Assembly (NCBI GenBank): GCA_001189345.1
Contig: LFKV01000039.1
Location: 43,917 to 107,916 of the forward strand
Source of the DNA: Candidatus Paraburkholderia kirkii
Lineage (GTDB): Bacteria > Pseudomonadota > Gammaproteobacteria > Burkholderiales > Burkholderiaceae
Length of the DNA stretch: 64,000 bases
Direction: 5' to 3'
Translations under genes and position numbers: made by a program
Part shown: in pieces, positions 1 to 8,600 of the stretch
How the letters are laid out: each line of letters begins with the position of its first letter
Position numbering within the stretch: position 1 is the stretch's first letter
The notes under the pieces: model-generated
What the model was told of the DNA's origin: nothing
The model's database searches: none
Seen by the model: only the letters and a program-made list of their open reading frames with translations

Positions 1-74
1 GCGAGCGCGGCCGCGCGTTCGCGCAATTGCTCGAATTGATGCGCGCGGGCCTTGATTTCGATGTTGCGTGCCAT
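1..74 (-). CDS. CYTH-domain protein (class IV adenylate cyclase / thiamine-triphosphatase-like), N-terminal start only
   Basis: Only the first 24 codons lie in the window; the rest continues beyond position 1. The peptide begins MARNIEIKARAHQFEQL. The alternating E-I-K pattern at residues 5-7 (ExEIK-like) is the typical first strand of the CYTH fold, which binds triphosphate substrates. An AGGAG ribosome binding site sits four bases before the ATG, which supports the start. The family assignment rests on this short stretch alone, so the exact substrate cannot be stated. Confidence 0.5.
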   Translation of the reverse strand, partial: MARNIEIKARAHQFEQLRERAAAL

Positions 75-149
75 GAACACTCCTAGAACACGGTTGGAAG
101 GATGAGCGAGGGCCCAGACTAGCAAACAATCGATGAAGGCCGCTTGAAT

Positions 150-1019
150 GCCCATGCGCGCCGGCTCGGGATTTCCCACTCAGACGGTTTTCAAACGGCC
201 CATTGCGCGTCGATCAGCCGCAGTGCCGCGACGATCGCCGATTCCTCGCGGCGCCTCGCTGAGCGCGATCGAATCCCGCGCGAGCGAAAGGCCGACGCCC
301 GATTTGACGAGATCGAGCATCGAAGGCTCCTGATCCACTTCCGCGACGATCACCGGCATCGCGCCCGCCTCGCGGAAAAAAGCGCGACAACAGCCGGTTG
401 TGCGCGGACTCGGGCGGCGTCTAGATCCACGGCAGCTTCGCGAGCGCCGCTCAGCTCAGCTGCGCTTGCCCTTGTTCACGCAGTTGTGCCAGCCGGCCGG
501 CGCGAGCACGCGATAGATGAACGGCGTGAGGCGAATGACGTGGAAACGTTCGCCGTCGCGCGTGCCGTCGACGGACGGGTCACCGATATAATAGCCGACA
601 TCCAGATCGCGCGTCCGCACGCGTTCGAGCACCCAGCCGGACATACCGTGCCGCAGCGACGTCTCGATGCGCGGATGTGTCTCCACCAGTTGCCGCAGAA
701 AGCCGCCGAGACGCAGAAATTCGGGATCGAGAATCGTGCCGATGCGCAGCCTGCCGCTCACCTCGTGACGCAGCGCAGCCGCGGCGCGCCGGACGTCGGC
801 GGCGAGCGCGCGTTCGGCGTGCGGCAGCAGCGCCTCGCCGTCGCGCGTCAGCAGCAGGCCGTGCGAGGCGCGCGAGAACAGCACGACGCCCAGCATCTCC
901 TGCAGATTCTTGATCTGCAGGCTGACCGCCGGCTGCGTGAGATGCAATTGCGCCGCGGCGCGCGTCAGATTGCCTTCGCGTGCGACGGTGAGAAAGGCGC
1001 GCAGGAGGGTGTAGTCCAT
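150..1019 (-). pseudogene. LysR-family regulator, decayed
   Basis: The N-terminal 185 codons are intact. A winged helix-turn-helix occupies residues 1-60 (start [17 protein letters not shown], then [13 protein letters not shown]), followed by the first part of the co-inducer domain. The reading frame is lost near 460. The missing C-terminus is still recognisable further down in another frame as [21 protein letters not shown]. The stop there is a TAG at 423-421 where the family has Trp. A second shift follows before the SLARDSIAL motif. The gene is divergent from mmsA with about 100 bases between them, the usual place for its regulator. At least three lesions make it a pseudogene. Confidence 0.85.
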
Positions 1020-1122
1020 CGGCTGATATTAACGCGTCTTATATCGCTGTTGAACATATCTCATTGGATTCGGGGACGCATACGGCATTACCCTCCGGTT
1101 ATTCGCATAAAAGAGAGACATC

Positions 1123-2645
1123 ATGGGCGAGACACACCGGAGCGAGGCGAGCGTCGCGGCATTGACGCATTACATCGGCGGCAAGCGCGTCGAGGGCGGG
1201 AGCGATCGCTTCGGCGACGTCTTCAATCCGGCGACGGGCGCCGTCTCCGCGCGCGTGCCGCTGGCGAGCGCGCCGGAAGTCGATGCCGCCGTGGCCGCCG
1301 CCAAAGCCGCGTTCCCCGAATGGAGCGAGACCGCGCCGATCAAGCACGCCGCGTGCTCTTCAAGTTCAAGCAGCTGCTCGACGAACACCACGACGAACTC
1401 GCCGAAATCGTCACGCGCGAGCACGGCAAGGTGTTCAGCGACGCCAGGGGCGAAGTGATGCGCGGCATCGAGATCGTCGAGTTCGCGTGCGGCATTCCCA
1501 ACCTGCTGAAGACGGATTTCACCGATCAGATCGGCGTTGGCATCGACAATTGGAATCTGCGTCAGCCGCTCGGCGTGGTCGCGGGCATCACGCCGTTCAA
1601 TTTCCCGATGATGGTGTCGTGCTGGATGTTCCCAATCGCCATCGCGACGGGCAATACGTTCGTGTTGAAGCCATCGGAGCGCGATCCTTCGGCGTCGATT
1701 CGTCTCGCCGAACTGTTGAAGGAAGTCGGCCTGCCCGACGGCGTGTTCAACGTCGTCCACGGCGACAAGACGGCCGTCGATGCGCTGCTCGCGCACAAGG
1801 ATGTCGAGGCGCTTTCGTTCGTCGGCTCGACGCCGATCGCCGAATACATCTACACGGAAGGCACGAAGCACGGCAAACGCGTGCAGGCACTGGGCGGGGC
1901 GAAGAACCATCTCGTCGTCATGCCCGATGCGGATCTCGATCAGGCCGTCGATGCGCTCATCGGCGCGGCCTATGGTTCGGCGGGCGAGCGTTGCATGGCG
2001 ATTTCCGTCGCCGTCGCGGTCGGCCACATTGCCGATGAGCTGATCGAGCACCTCACGCCGCGCGTGAAATCGCTCTTCGTCAAGAACGGCATGGAAAGCG
2101 ATGCCGAGATGGGCCCGCTCGTGACCGCCGCGCATCGCGCGAAGGTGGAAGGTTATATCGAAGCGGGCGTGAAGTCGGGCGCGACGCTCGTCGTCGATAG
2201 ACGCGGGCACAAGGTCGAAGGCCACGAGAACGGCTTCTTCCTGGGCGGCACGCTGTTCGACAACGTGAAGACGGACAGCACCATCTACAGGGAAGAGATT
2301 TTCGGGTCGGTGCTTTCGGTGGTGCGCGTGCCGGATTTCGCGAGCGTGGTCGAGCTCGTCAACGCGCATGAGTTCGCCAACGGCGTGTCGTGCTACACGA
2401 CCGACGTCGGCGTGGCGCGCGCGCTCTCGCGGCAGATCAAGGTGGGCATGGTCGGCATCAACGTGCCGATTCCGGTGCCGATGGCGTGGCATTCGTTCGG
2501 CGGCTGGAAGCGTTCGCTGTTCGGCGATCACCATGCATACGGCGAGGAAGGCGTGCGCTTCTATACGCGCTACAAGAGCGTGATGCAGCGTTGGCCCGAC
2601 AGCATCGCCAAGGGTGCCGAGTTCACGATGCCGGTGGCGAAGTAA
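1123..2645 (+). pseudogene. mmsA: Methylmalonate-semialdehyde dehydrogenase (CoA-acylating), single frameshift
   Basis: MmsA oxidises methylmalonate or malonate semialdehyde to propionyl- or acetyl-CoA in valine and myo-inositol breakdown. The first 75 codons (from MGETHRSE through the [11 protein letters not shown] strand) are in one frame. The remaining ~430 codons are in another. The shift lies at about 1341-1355, where one base is missing in a PIK-R-A-R-V-L-F-K context. After the shift everything expected is present: [10 protein letters not shown], the nucleotide-binding [12 protein letters not shown], the catalytic Cys in GSAGERCMA, and the C-terminal [23 protein letters not shown]-type ribosome site precedes the ATG. 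It lies downstream of the divergent lysR pseudogene and 52 bases before a GMC dehydrogenase fragment. One base change would restore it, so this is a recent loss or possibly a sequencing error. Confidence 0.9.
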
Positions 2646-2697
2646 GCGAAGCATCGTCCGTGTGAGATGAGCCGCGAAAGACGGCAAGGAGACAGCG

Positions 2698-2886
2698 ATG
2701 AAACAGAACGCACGAAAGCTCGAAGGCGAATTCGACTACGTCATCATCGGTGCGGGCACGGCGGGATGCGTGCTCGCCAATCGGCTCACCGAGGATCCGA
2801 ACGTGAACATGCTGCTGCTCGAGGCGGGCGGCAAGGACGACTATCACTGGATTCACATTCCGGTCGGCTATCTGTACTGCATTGGG
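2698..2886 (+). pseudogene. GMC oxidoreductase (choline/alcohol dehydrogenase), N-terminal stub
   Basis: The first ~62 residues of a GMC flavoprotein are present. A Rossmann FAD-binding motif ([19 protein letters not shown]) is followed by LLLEAGG and [11 protein letters not shown], then the family sequence stops. The next bases belong to the 78-bp repeat and IS630 copy 1. The full enzyme is normally ~550 residues, so about 90 percent is lost. It follows mmsA at 52 bases with an AAGGAGA ribosome site, which suggests a former mmsA-GMC operon. The DNA on the far side of the IS belongs to another gene on the opposite strand, so the insertion point is also a rearrangement or deletion junction. 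Confidence 0.88.
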
Positions 2887-2959
2887 CCGTCCCCCGCAAA
2901 AGCCGGACATGCGGTGACGCTTAAATTTTGAGGTAGTCTTCTGCCTATGTTTAAGCCTA
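2882..2959 (+). repeat. 78-bp direct repeat attached to IS630 copy 1
   Basis: The 78 bases immediately left of IS630 copy 1 recur at 60997-61074, left of copy 4, with one mismatch (g versus a at the eighth base). Copies 2 and 3 lack it. It contains GCAAAAGCCGGACATGCGGT and TTAAATTTTGAGGTAGTC. It looks like the terminal part of a second mobile element, but I do not recognise the family. Confidence 0.8.
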
Positions 2960-4073
2960 GTGCACTGCGTTATTGAATTAGCACCCTGTCTGTGTTCAGA
3001 TACAGGTCATGGGTCAAAATGAACCTGACAGATATCGAACGTGAGCAACTGTTGTCGGCGGCGCGCAGCCGAACGGTGCGTGCGGCGGACGTGCGACGCG
3101 CAAAGTTGATCCTGATGCTCGAGGACGGCGAATCGCGCGACAGTATCATGCGCACACTGGGTTGCGATTCGCGCTTCATCGCACGCTGGTCGGGGCGCTT
3201 CCTCAGCGAGCGACTAGCCGGCATGTACGCCCGGCACCGCGGGCGGGCGCCTACGCAGCCACCGGCCAAACTGGAAGCGCGGGTGCTCAAGTGCACCCTC
3301 AAGCACAAACCCGCCGACGGTTCGACACACTGGAGTAGCTACAAGCTCGCAGCAGAACTCGGCGACGTATCGGTCTCGGCCGTGCAGCGCATCTGGCGCA
3401 AGCACGGCATCAAGCCGCAGCAGTTGGAGCGGCACATGGTCTCCAACGACCCGGACTTCGAGACCAAGGCAGCCGACGTGATCGGGCTGTACCTGAACCC
3501 GCCGGCGCACGCAGCGGTGTTCTGCGTGGACGAGAAGACCGCGATCCAGGCACTCGATCGCAAGGACCGTATGCTGCCGCTGTCGCCCGGGCGCGCCGAG
3601 AGTCACGGCTTCGAGTACAAGCGCAACGGCACGCTCAGCCTGTTCGCGGCGTTCAATACTGCCACCGGCGAGGTGCTGGGCAAGACGGTGGCGCGCCACA
3701 CCAGCGAGCAGTTCGTGGCCTTCCTGACCGACGTCGTCGCCAGCCAGCCCAAACGCCGGGAAATCCACGCGATCTGCGACAACGTCAGCAGCCATAAGAC
3801 GCAGCGGGTTGCCGACTTCCTTGATGCGCAGCGCAACGTGCACCTGCACTTCACGCCGACCTACTCGTCGTGGCTCAACCAGGTGGAGAACTGGTTCTCG
3901 CGCATTCAGCGTGAAGTGATCGCTCGCGGCATCTTCACTTCGGTGAAGGATTGGGATCGCAAACTGATGCCGATACATCCGCGAACACAACAAGAACCCG
4001 AAACCGATCAAGTGGAAATATGACGATCCTTCGCGCCGGATTCGACCAGTGCCAATTCAATGACGCAATGGAA
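2960..4073 (+). mobile_element. IS630-family insertion sequence, copy 1
   Basis: A 1114-bp element flanked by TA dinucleotides (2958-2959 and 4074-4075), the hallmark target duplication of IS630/Tc1-type elements. The imperfect terminal inverted repeats are TGCACTGCGTTATTGAATTA on the left and, read from the right end, TTCCATTGCGTCATTGAATT. The element carries one transposase gene, and the four copies encode identical proteins, so amplification is recent. The left flank is the 78-bp repeat inside a GMC dehydrogenase. The right flank is the 3' end of a DAO-type oxidase on the minus strand. Confidence 0.92.
3019..4023 (+). CDS. IS630-family transposase (copy 1)
   Basis: A transposase of 334 residues if started at MNLTDIEREQLL; a GTG at 2992 would add nine residues. 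An N-terminal helix-turn-helix region (residues ~15-65) precedes a DDE domain. The three catalytic acids are visible in FCVDEKTAIQA, HAICDNVSSHKT and SWLNQVENWFSR. After RKLM the protein reads PIHPRTQQEPETDQVEI. The frame one base over gives the normal IS630 tail ([19 protein letters not shown]) and would end at 4063 inside the right inverted repeat. An extra C at 3970-3971 therefore changes the last ~30 residues. The same change is in all four copies, so either the altered tail is tolerated or the copies were mobilised in trans. The DDE core is unaffected. Confidence 0.9.
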   Translation: MNLTDIEREQLLSAARSRTVRAADVRRAKLILMLEDGESRDSIMRTLGCDSRFIARWSGRFLSERLAGMYARHRGRAPTQPPAKLEARVLKCTLKHKPADGSTHWSSYKLAAELGDVSVSAVQRIWRKHGIKPQQLERHMVSNDPDFETKAADVIGLYLNPPAHAAVFCVDEKTAIQALDRKDRMLPLSPGRAESHGFEYKRNGTLSLFAAFNTATGEVLGKTVARHTSEQFVAFLTDVVASQPKRREIHAICDNVSSHKTQRVADFLDAQRNVHLHFTPTYSSWLNQVENWFSRIQREVIARGIFTSVKDWDRKLMPIHPRTQQEPETDQVEI

Positions 4074-4075
4074 TA

Positions 4076-4430
4076 GTGGGTGGCGGAGAGAGGCATCAGA
4101 CTGAACCGTCCGATCGAGAACGCGTCGATCGGCGTACGGGTTTCGCCTTGCGTGACGAGCTCGGCGAGCACTTCGCCGACGCCGCCGGGCGCGAGCAGGA
4201 AGCCGCCGCCCGAGAAACCGAATGCGTGCAGAAGACGCGGCGTGGTGCGGCTCGGCCCGATGACGGGATTGCTGTCGGGCGTCTCGCCTTCCACGCCGCT
4301 CCACGTGCGGATCAGGAGCGCATCGCGCAGGGCGGGCAGGAGCGCGCAGGCGTCGCGCATAACAGCGCGCGTGGTGGCCGTGGACGGCTGCGCGTACTCG
4401 CCGTCGCCGTGTCCGCCCCCGCCGCCGATC
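4076..4430 (-). pseudogene. FAD-dependent DAO-type oxidase, C-terminal half separated from its N-terminus by an inversion
   Basis: Read on the minus strand from 4430, this gives IGGGGGHGDGEYAQPSTATT, then WSGVEGETPDSNPVIG and HAFGFSGGGFLLAPG, ending in PIDAFSIGRF. That is the C-terminal part of a glycine/sarcosine- or opine-oxidase-like DAO flavoprotein. The N-terminal part lies on the other strand at 7253-7910. The two pieces share the four bases GATC at their broken ends, and joining them gives a continuous frame (GNCVI then GGGGGHG). The fragment ends at the TA next to IS630 copy 1. Confidence 0.85.
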
Positions 4431-4738
4431 GCCGCGCTCTCGCTGATGGCGTCGCCCGCCGTCACGGTGCGGCGCATCGTTCTGCCGCAACTGGTGCCGG
4501 GCATTCTGTTCGGCAGCCTCATGGTGTTCGGCCTCTCCGCGAGCGCCTTCGCGATTCCCGGCCTGCTCGGCGGGCGGTGTCTGAAAGTCTCGGCCACGAC
4601 CGTCTACGACCAGTTTCTCAGCTCGATGAACTGGCTGCTCGGCGCAACCATCGCGGTGTTGCTGCTCGTCGCCAATCTGGTCGTGATGCTCCCTACTACC
4701 GCGTGCTCGAGCGGCGCTACGCGCACAGCATGGGCTGA
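4428..4738 (+). pseudogene. ABC transporter permease 1 (PotB-like), C-terminal half
   Basis: This fragment carries the conserved inner-membrane permease loop (IAALSLMASPAVTVRRIVLP, the EAA motif that docks on the ATPase) and the last two membrane segments (GILFGSLMVFGLSASAFAIP and TIAVLLLVANLVVML). One more frameshift near 4690 moves the tail (YYRVLERRYAHSMG, stop at 4738) into another frame. The N-terminal part is on the minus strand at 7907-8255. Joining the two at their shared GATC restores RLDPQTE-IAALSLMAS in frame. In the unrearranged genome this gene preceded permease 2. Confidence 0.83.
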
Positions 4739-4755
4739 GCGAGGCGATACACATC

Positions 4756-5511
4756 ATGCGCAAAAACGGTCCCGTCGCGCTCGCGTTCCACACGATCGTC
4801 ATACTCTTCGTGCTGGCACCGCTCGTCATCGTCGTCCTGGTCGCGTTCACGCCGGAAGAGACGCTCACGCTGCCCACCCACGGCCTCTCGTTGCGCTGGT
4901 TCCGCGCGATTCTCGATTATCCCGACTTCATCTCGGCGTTCTTCAATCATCGCGCTGCCGGCGGGACTCGCGATCGGCCGCGCACGCTTTCCGGGGCGCG
5001 GATTCCTGAACGCCCTGCTGCTCTCGCCGCTCGTGATTCCCGGCCTCGTGCTCGGCATCGCGATGCTCTGCGCTTCTTCGCGCTGATCGGCGCGACCGGC
5101 TCGTTCGCGTGGCTGGTCCTCGCGCACATGGTCGTCATCACGCCGTTCGTCATGCGGCTCGTACTGGCCTCGGTGAGCGGCATGGACCGCAGCATCGAAC
5201 ACGCCGCGGCGTCGCTCGGCGCGAGCGCGTGGACGACCTTCCGGCGCGTCACCTGGCCGATGATCCTGCCCGGCATCACCGGCGGCTGGCTGCTCGCGTT
5301 CATCAACAGCTTCGACAAGCTGACGATGTCGGTCTTCGTCACGTCTCCGCAGACCGTCACGTTGCCGGTACGCATGTACATGTACGCGACCGAATCGATT
5401 GATCCGATGATGGCGTCCGTCTTCGCGCTCGTGATCTTCATCACCGCAGGCGCGATGCTGATTCTCGACCGCGTCTACGGGCTCAACCGCATTCTGATCG
5501 GCCAGCACTGA
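4756..5511 (+). pseudogene. ABC transporter permease 2 (PotC-like), double frameshift
   Basis: Inner-membrane subunit of a polyamine/opine-type ABC importer. The N-terminal membrane helix (HTIVILFVLAPLVIVVLVAF) and the C-terminal half with the EAA loop (EHAAASLGASAWTTFRRVTW) and final helices are in one frame. Between about 4950 and 5090 the sequence is out of frame; the correct frame reads ALPAGLAIGRARFPGRGFLN and LVIPGLVLGIAMLC. Two compensating indels, probably with a small deletion at the first, replace about 45 residues with an unrelated polar stretch that would remove a membrane segment. A continuous product could be translated but is unlikely to work. It starts 17 bases after permease 1 and is followed by the 2Fe-2S gene 22 bases later. 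Confidence 0.8.
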
Positions 5512-5533
5512 ACTTTCATCGCCAAGATATCCC

Positions 5534-5857
5534 ATGAGCACCGTCACGCAGCACCGCGCGCCGCAATTCGTCCGTCTCGCCAAGCAGGAGCGCGCGCATG
5601 TCTCCTTCGTACTCGATGGCGTCCCGACGCAGGCGCTCGCCGGCGACACGCTTCTGACCGCCATCCTGCTGCAGCAGCGGCACGTGCGCCACAGCGAATT
5701 CAGCGGCCGGCCGCGCGCAGGCTTCTGCCTGATCGGCGCGTGTCAGGACTGCTGGGTGCGCGGCGAGGACGGCCGGCGGATGCGCGCCTGCTCGATGCGC
5801 GTCGAAGCCGGCATGCGTGTCATGACGAGCACGGCAAACGCGGGAGACGAGCGATGA
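5534..5857 (+). CDS. (2Fe-2S)-binding subunit of an HcnA/opine-oxidase-type amine oxidase
   Basis: A 107-residue protein with the ferredoxin-like fold of HcnA, opine oxidase and the N-terminus of sarcosine oxidase alpha. An FxLDG strand (SFVLDGVPTQALAGDTLL) is followed by the cluster ligands GFCLIGACQDCWV and a further Cys in RMRACSMRV. It would carry electrons for the neighbouring FAD subunits. The stop overlaps the start of the next gene (ATGA at 5854-5857), so the two were translationally coupled. It is the only intact reading frame of the inverted operon, and all its partners are broken, so the product is probably idle. Confidence 0.8.
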   Translation: MSTVTQHRAPQFVRLAKQERAHVSFVLDGVPTQALAGDTLLTAILLQQRHVRHSEFSGRPRAGFCLIGACQDCWVRGEDGRRMRACSMRVEAGMRVMTSTANAGDER

Positions 5858-7260
5858 GCGACGCGCATCGGGTGGTGATCGTCGGCGCGGGACCGGCCGG
5901 GATTCGCGCGGCGGAGACGCTCGTCGCGGCGGGCATCTGTCCGGTGGTCATCGACGAGAATGCGCGCTGGGGCGGGCAGATCTATCACCAGCCGCCCGCC
6001 GATGCAGGTTTCATGCGCCCGAAGTCCGCGCTCTACGGCTTCGAGGCGAGGAAAGCCGAAGCCGTGCACGACGCCATGACGAGGCTGCTGCCGAACATCG
6101 ACTACCGTCCCGACACACTCGCCTGGGCTTGCGAGCAGAACCGCCTCGATACGATCCACGCGGGCCGTGAAGCGAGCGTGCCGTTCACGCACCTGATCGT
6201 CGCGAGCGGCGCGACCGATCGCGTCGTGCCGTTGCCCGGCTGGACGCTCGCGGGGTCTATACGCTCGGCGGCGCGCAGGTTGCGCTGAAGGCTCAGGGCT
6301 GCGCGATCGGCTCGCGCGTCGTGCTGGCCGGCACCGGGCCGCTGTTGTATCTGGTCGCGTATCAGTACGTGAAGGCGGGCGCGCAGGTCGCGGCCGTGTT
6401 CGGATACGAGTCCGCTTCCGCGTCAGATCGCCGCCGCGCCGCGCATGTTAAACCAGCCTGCGACGTTCGCCAAAGGGCTGTATTACGCGGGATGGCTGCA
6501 GGCGCGCGGCGTGCGCATCGAGCGCGGCGTGACGCTTCTTGCGATCGACGGCGACGATGCGGTGCGCGGCATTCGCTGGCGCACGCGCCGCGGCGCCTCA
6601 CACACCCTCGATTGCAATGCCGTCGGCCTCGGTTTCGGCCTGCGCCCCGAAACGCAGCTCGCCGATCTCGCCGGATGCCGCTTCCGCTTCGATCCGCTCA
6701 ACCGCTGCTGGCTGCCCGAGCGCGACGCCGCCGGGCGCGGCTCGGTGCGCAACGTTTATCTCGCGGGCGACGGTGCGAGCGCCGATGCCGCCGAGCTCGC
6801 CGGACGCCGCGCCGCGCTCGCGCTGCTCGAAGACATTGGCATCACGTCGAATCAGCGGGAGGCGCGGAAGCTCGAACACGAACTCGATCGCATTGCCGCG
6901 TTTCGCGCGGGCATCGAGCACGCATTCGCGCCGCCCGTGAATACCGCGCAAGACTGGCCCGACGATCTCGTCGTCTGCCGTTGCGAGGAAGTCGCCGCCG
7001 GCACGATGCGCGCGTGCATCCGCAGCGGCCTCGCTACGGAAGTCAATCGCCTGAAGGCGCTCACGCGCATCGGCATGGGCCGCTGTCAGGGCCGTATGTG
7101 CGGCGAGGCCGCCATCGCCCTGCTCGCGGCCGAAACCGGCAAGCCACTCGCCGACGTCGGCCGCCTGCACAGCCAGGCGCCCATCAAGCCGATTCCGATC
7201 ACGCCGATGCTCTACGACGACGGCGTGCAGGTGCAGCCCGAGGAAGCCCACGATGAGTGA
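5854..7260 (+). pseudogene. NAD(P)/FAD-dependent oxidoreductase (HcnB / opine oxidase subunit A-like), two frameshifts
   Basis: The N-terminus has the FAD dinucleotide fold (HRVVIVGAGPAGIRAAETL) and ARWGGQIYHQPP. The frame shifts near 6255, and the second nucleotide-binding fold (RVVLAGTGPLLYLVAYQYV) is read in a different frame. It shifts back near 6405-6445, and the C-terminus follows in the first frame, including VYLAGDGASADAAELAGRRA and the Cys-rich BFD-like domain CRCEEV...GMGRCQGRMCG. The family is ~465 residues and essentially all of it can be pieced together. It overlaps the 2Fe-2S gene by 4 bases and the DAO gene by 8, so the three were one coupled unit encoding a heteromeric amine/opine oxidase. 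Two shifts make it a pseudogene. Confidence 0.87.
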
Positions 7261-7910
7261 TGCGCGTCATTACGATGTGGTGATCGCGGGCGGCGGTCTC
7301 GTCGGTTCGTCGACGGCGCTCGCGCTCGCGAAGCAAGGCATGCGCGTCGCGCTCGTCGAACGACGATTCTGCGGCGCGCAGGCGAGCGGCGTGAACTACG
7401 GCGGCGTGCGCACGTAGGGACGCCCCGCCGAGCAACTGCCGCTCGCCGTGCGCGCGCGGCGCGTGTATGGCCGCCTGCCGGAGCTGATCGGCATCGACGG
7501 CGAACTCGCGGTGTCGGGCCATCTGCGGCTCGCGCGGCGCGAAGCCGATCTCGACGTGCTCGACCGATGGCCATGCGAATCCGCGTCTGGTGTCGCCCGG
7601 ATTCGCGCATGCCGCGCGACGTGCGGGCGCCGACGTGCGCGAGCAGACCGAGCTGGCCGACCTCGTCTTTGACGGCACACGCTTTCAGATGCGCGCGGGC
7701 GGCGAGCGCATCAGCGCCGACTGGCTCGTCAACAGTGCGGGTGCGTGGGCGAATCGCATCGCGGACAGTTTCGGCGAAACGGTGCCGATGAAGCCCACCT
7801 ATCCGAACATTTGGGTGACCGAGCCGCTGCCGCGCTTCATCGGCCACAGTCTCGGCGTGGTGGGCGGCGGCATCTATACGCGCCAGGTCGAGCGCGGCAA
7901 CTGCGTGATC
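7253..7910 (+). pseudogene. FAD-dependent DAO-type oxidase, N-terminal half with stop and frameshift
   Basis: This begins MSDARHYDVVIAGGGLVGSS, the Rossmann FAD motif of DAO enzymes. An in-frame TAG follows GGVRT at about 7415, in the conserved VNYGGVR-(x)-QGR region. A frameshift follows near 7565. The sequence then runs through ERISADWLVNSAGAWANRIA and LGVVGGGIYTRQVERGNCVI, and breaks off at GATC (7907-7910). The remaining C-terminal half is at 4076-4430 on the other strand. The start overlaps the previous gene's stop, as in hcnABC/opine oxidase operons. Substrate is likely an amine, imino acid or opine; the sequence does not say which. Confidence 0.85.
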
Positions 7911-8255
7911 TCCGTCTGCGGATCGAGCCGCTGCAGCGCGGTCCAGACCGGAATCACCATGAACGGCAGCATCACGTGCACGATCGCGAAGATCGTATAG
8001 AGCAGCTTGTACGGGTCGAGGCCGAACACGCTCAGCAACTGATTTACCAGCCCGTTCACGTTGAGTAGCATGCTCCAGCCGAACGCGCGCACGACCACCG
8101 ACACGAGCAGCGGCGCGAGGATCGTCAGCAGAAAGACGGAGCGCCACGGATCGCCCATGCGCGACAGGATGTACGCTTCGGGCGTGCCGATCACGACGCA
8201 CAGGAGCGTGACCAGCGCGGCGATGCCGAACGTGCGCAGAAAGAAGCCACTGACT
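7907..8255 (-). pseudogene. ABC transporter permease 1 (PotB-like), middle portion
   Basis: The minus strand reads FFLRTFGIAALVTLLCVVIG, then GTPEAYILSRMGDPWRS, a membrane helix, and VHVMLPFMVIPVWTALQRL, ending DPQTE at GATC. This is the core of a binding-protein-dependent permease. The 5' portion is missing because it is fused directly to the C-terminal region of the ATPase gene at ~8245. The 3' portion is at 4428-4738 on the other strand. It is one of the two genes cut by the 3.48-kb inversion. Confidence 0.82.
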
Positions 8256-8600
8256 GCCGAGAAAGAAGCGGCTCGTCACCCGGCCCGGCAGACGTCCGCT
8301 GCCCGCCGTGCCGAGCCTCAGCTTTTCCGGGCGGATGCACACGGTGACGGCACCGCCGACGCCGATCGCGCGCTCGCGCTCCGGCAGTTGCGAAGTCGAG
8401 CCGGTCTCCGCGAGATCGTGGCCGAGATCGATGCGAATGGCGTCGCCGTCGCGCGCGACGATCGTGCCGCGCAGCATGTTGGTCTTGCCGATGAATTGCG
8501 ACACGAAGCTCGTCTCGGGACGCTCGTAGGCGCGATAGGGCGTATCCACCTGCGTGATGCGGCCGGCTTCCATCACGACGGCATGCGCTTCGCGGAGTGA
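8240..8600 (-). pseudogene. ABC transporter ATP-binding protein (PotA-like), C-terminal TOBE region only
   Basis: Minus-strand remnant with VVMEAGRITQVDTPYRAYER, the segment following the H-loop in PotA/UgpC-type ATPases, then FVSQFIGKTNMLRG and the TOBE domain (VTVCIRPEKLRLGTAG, VTSRFFLGSQW). Walker A, the signature motif and Walker B are all missing, removed at ~8600 where an IS remnant begins. The 3' end is lost too. After RFFLGSQW the sequence passes straight into permease 1 (GFFLRTFG), and both sides contain the bases CTTCTTTCT, suggesting a short-homology deletion. It was the first gene of the uptake operon as far as the window shows. Confidence 0.8.

Noticed and set aside
144..2645. 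An 833-codon open frame spanning lysR and mmsA.
   Set aside because: Its first ~400 codons are antisense or out-of-frame to lysR and the mmsA start; only the mmsA portion after the frameshift is real. High GC keeps stop codons rare.
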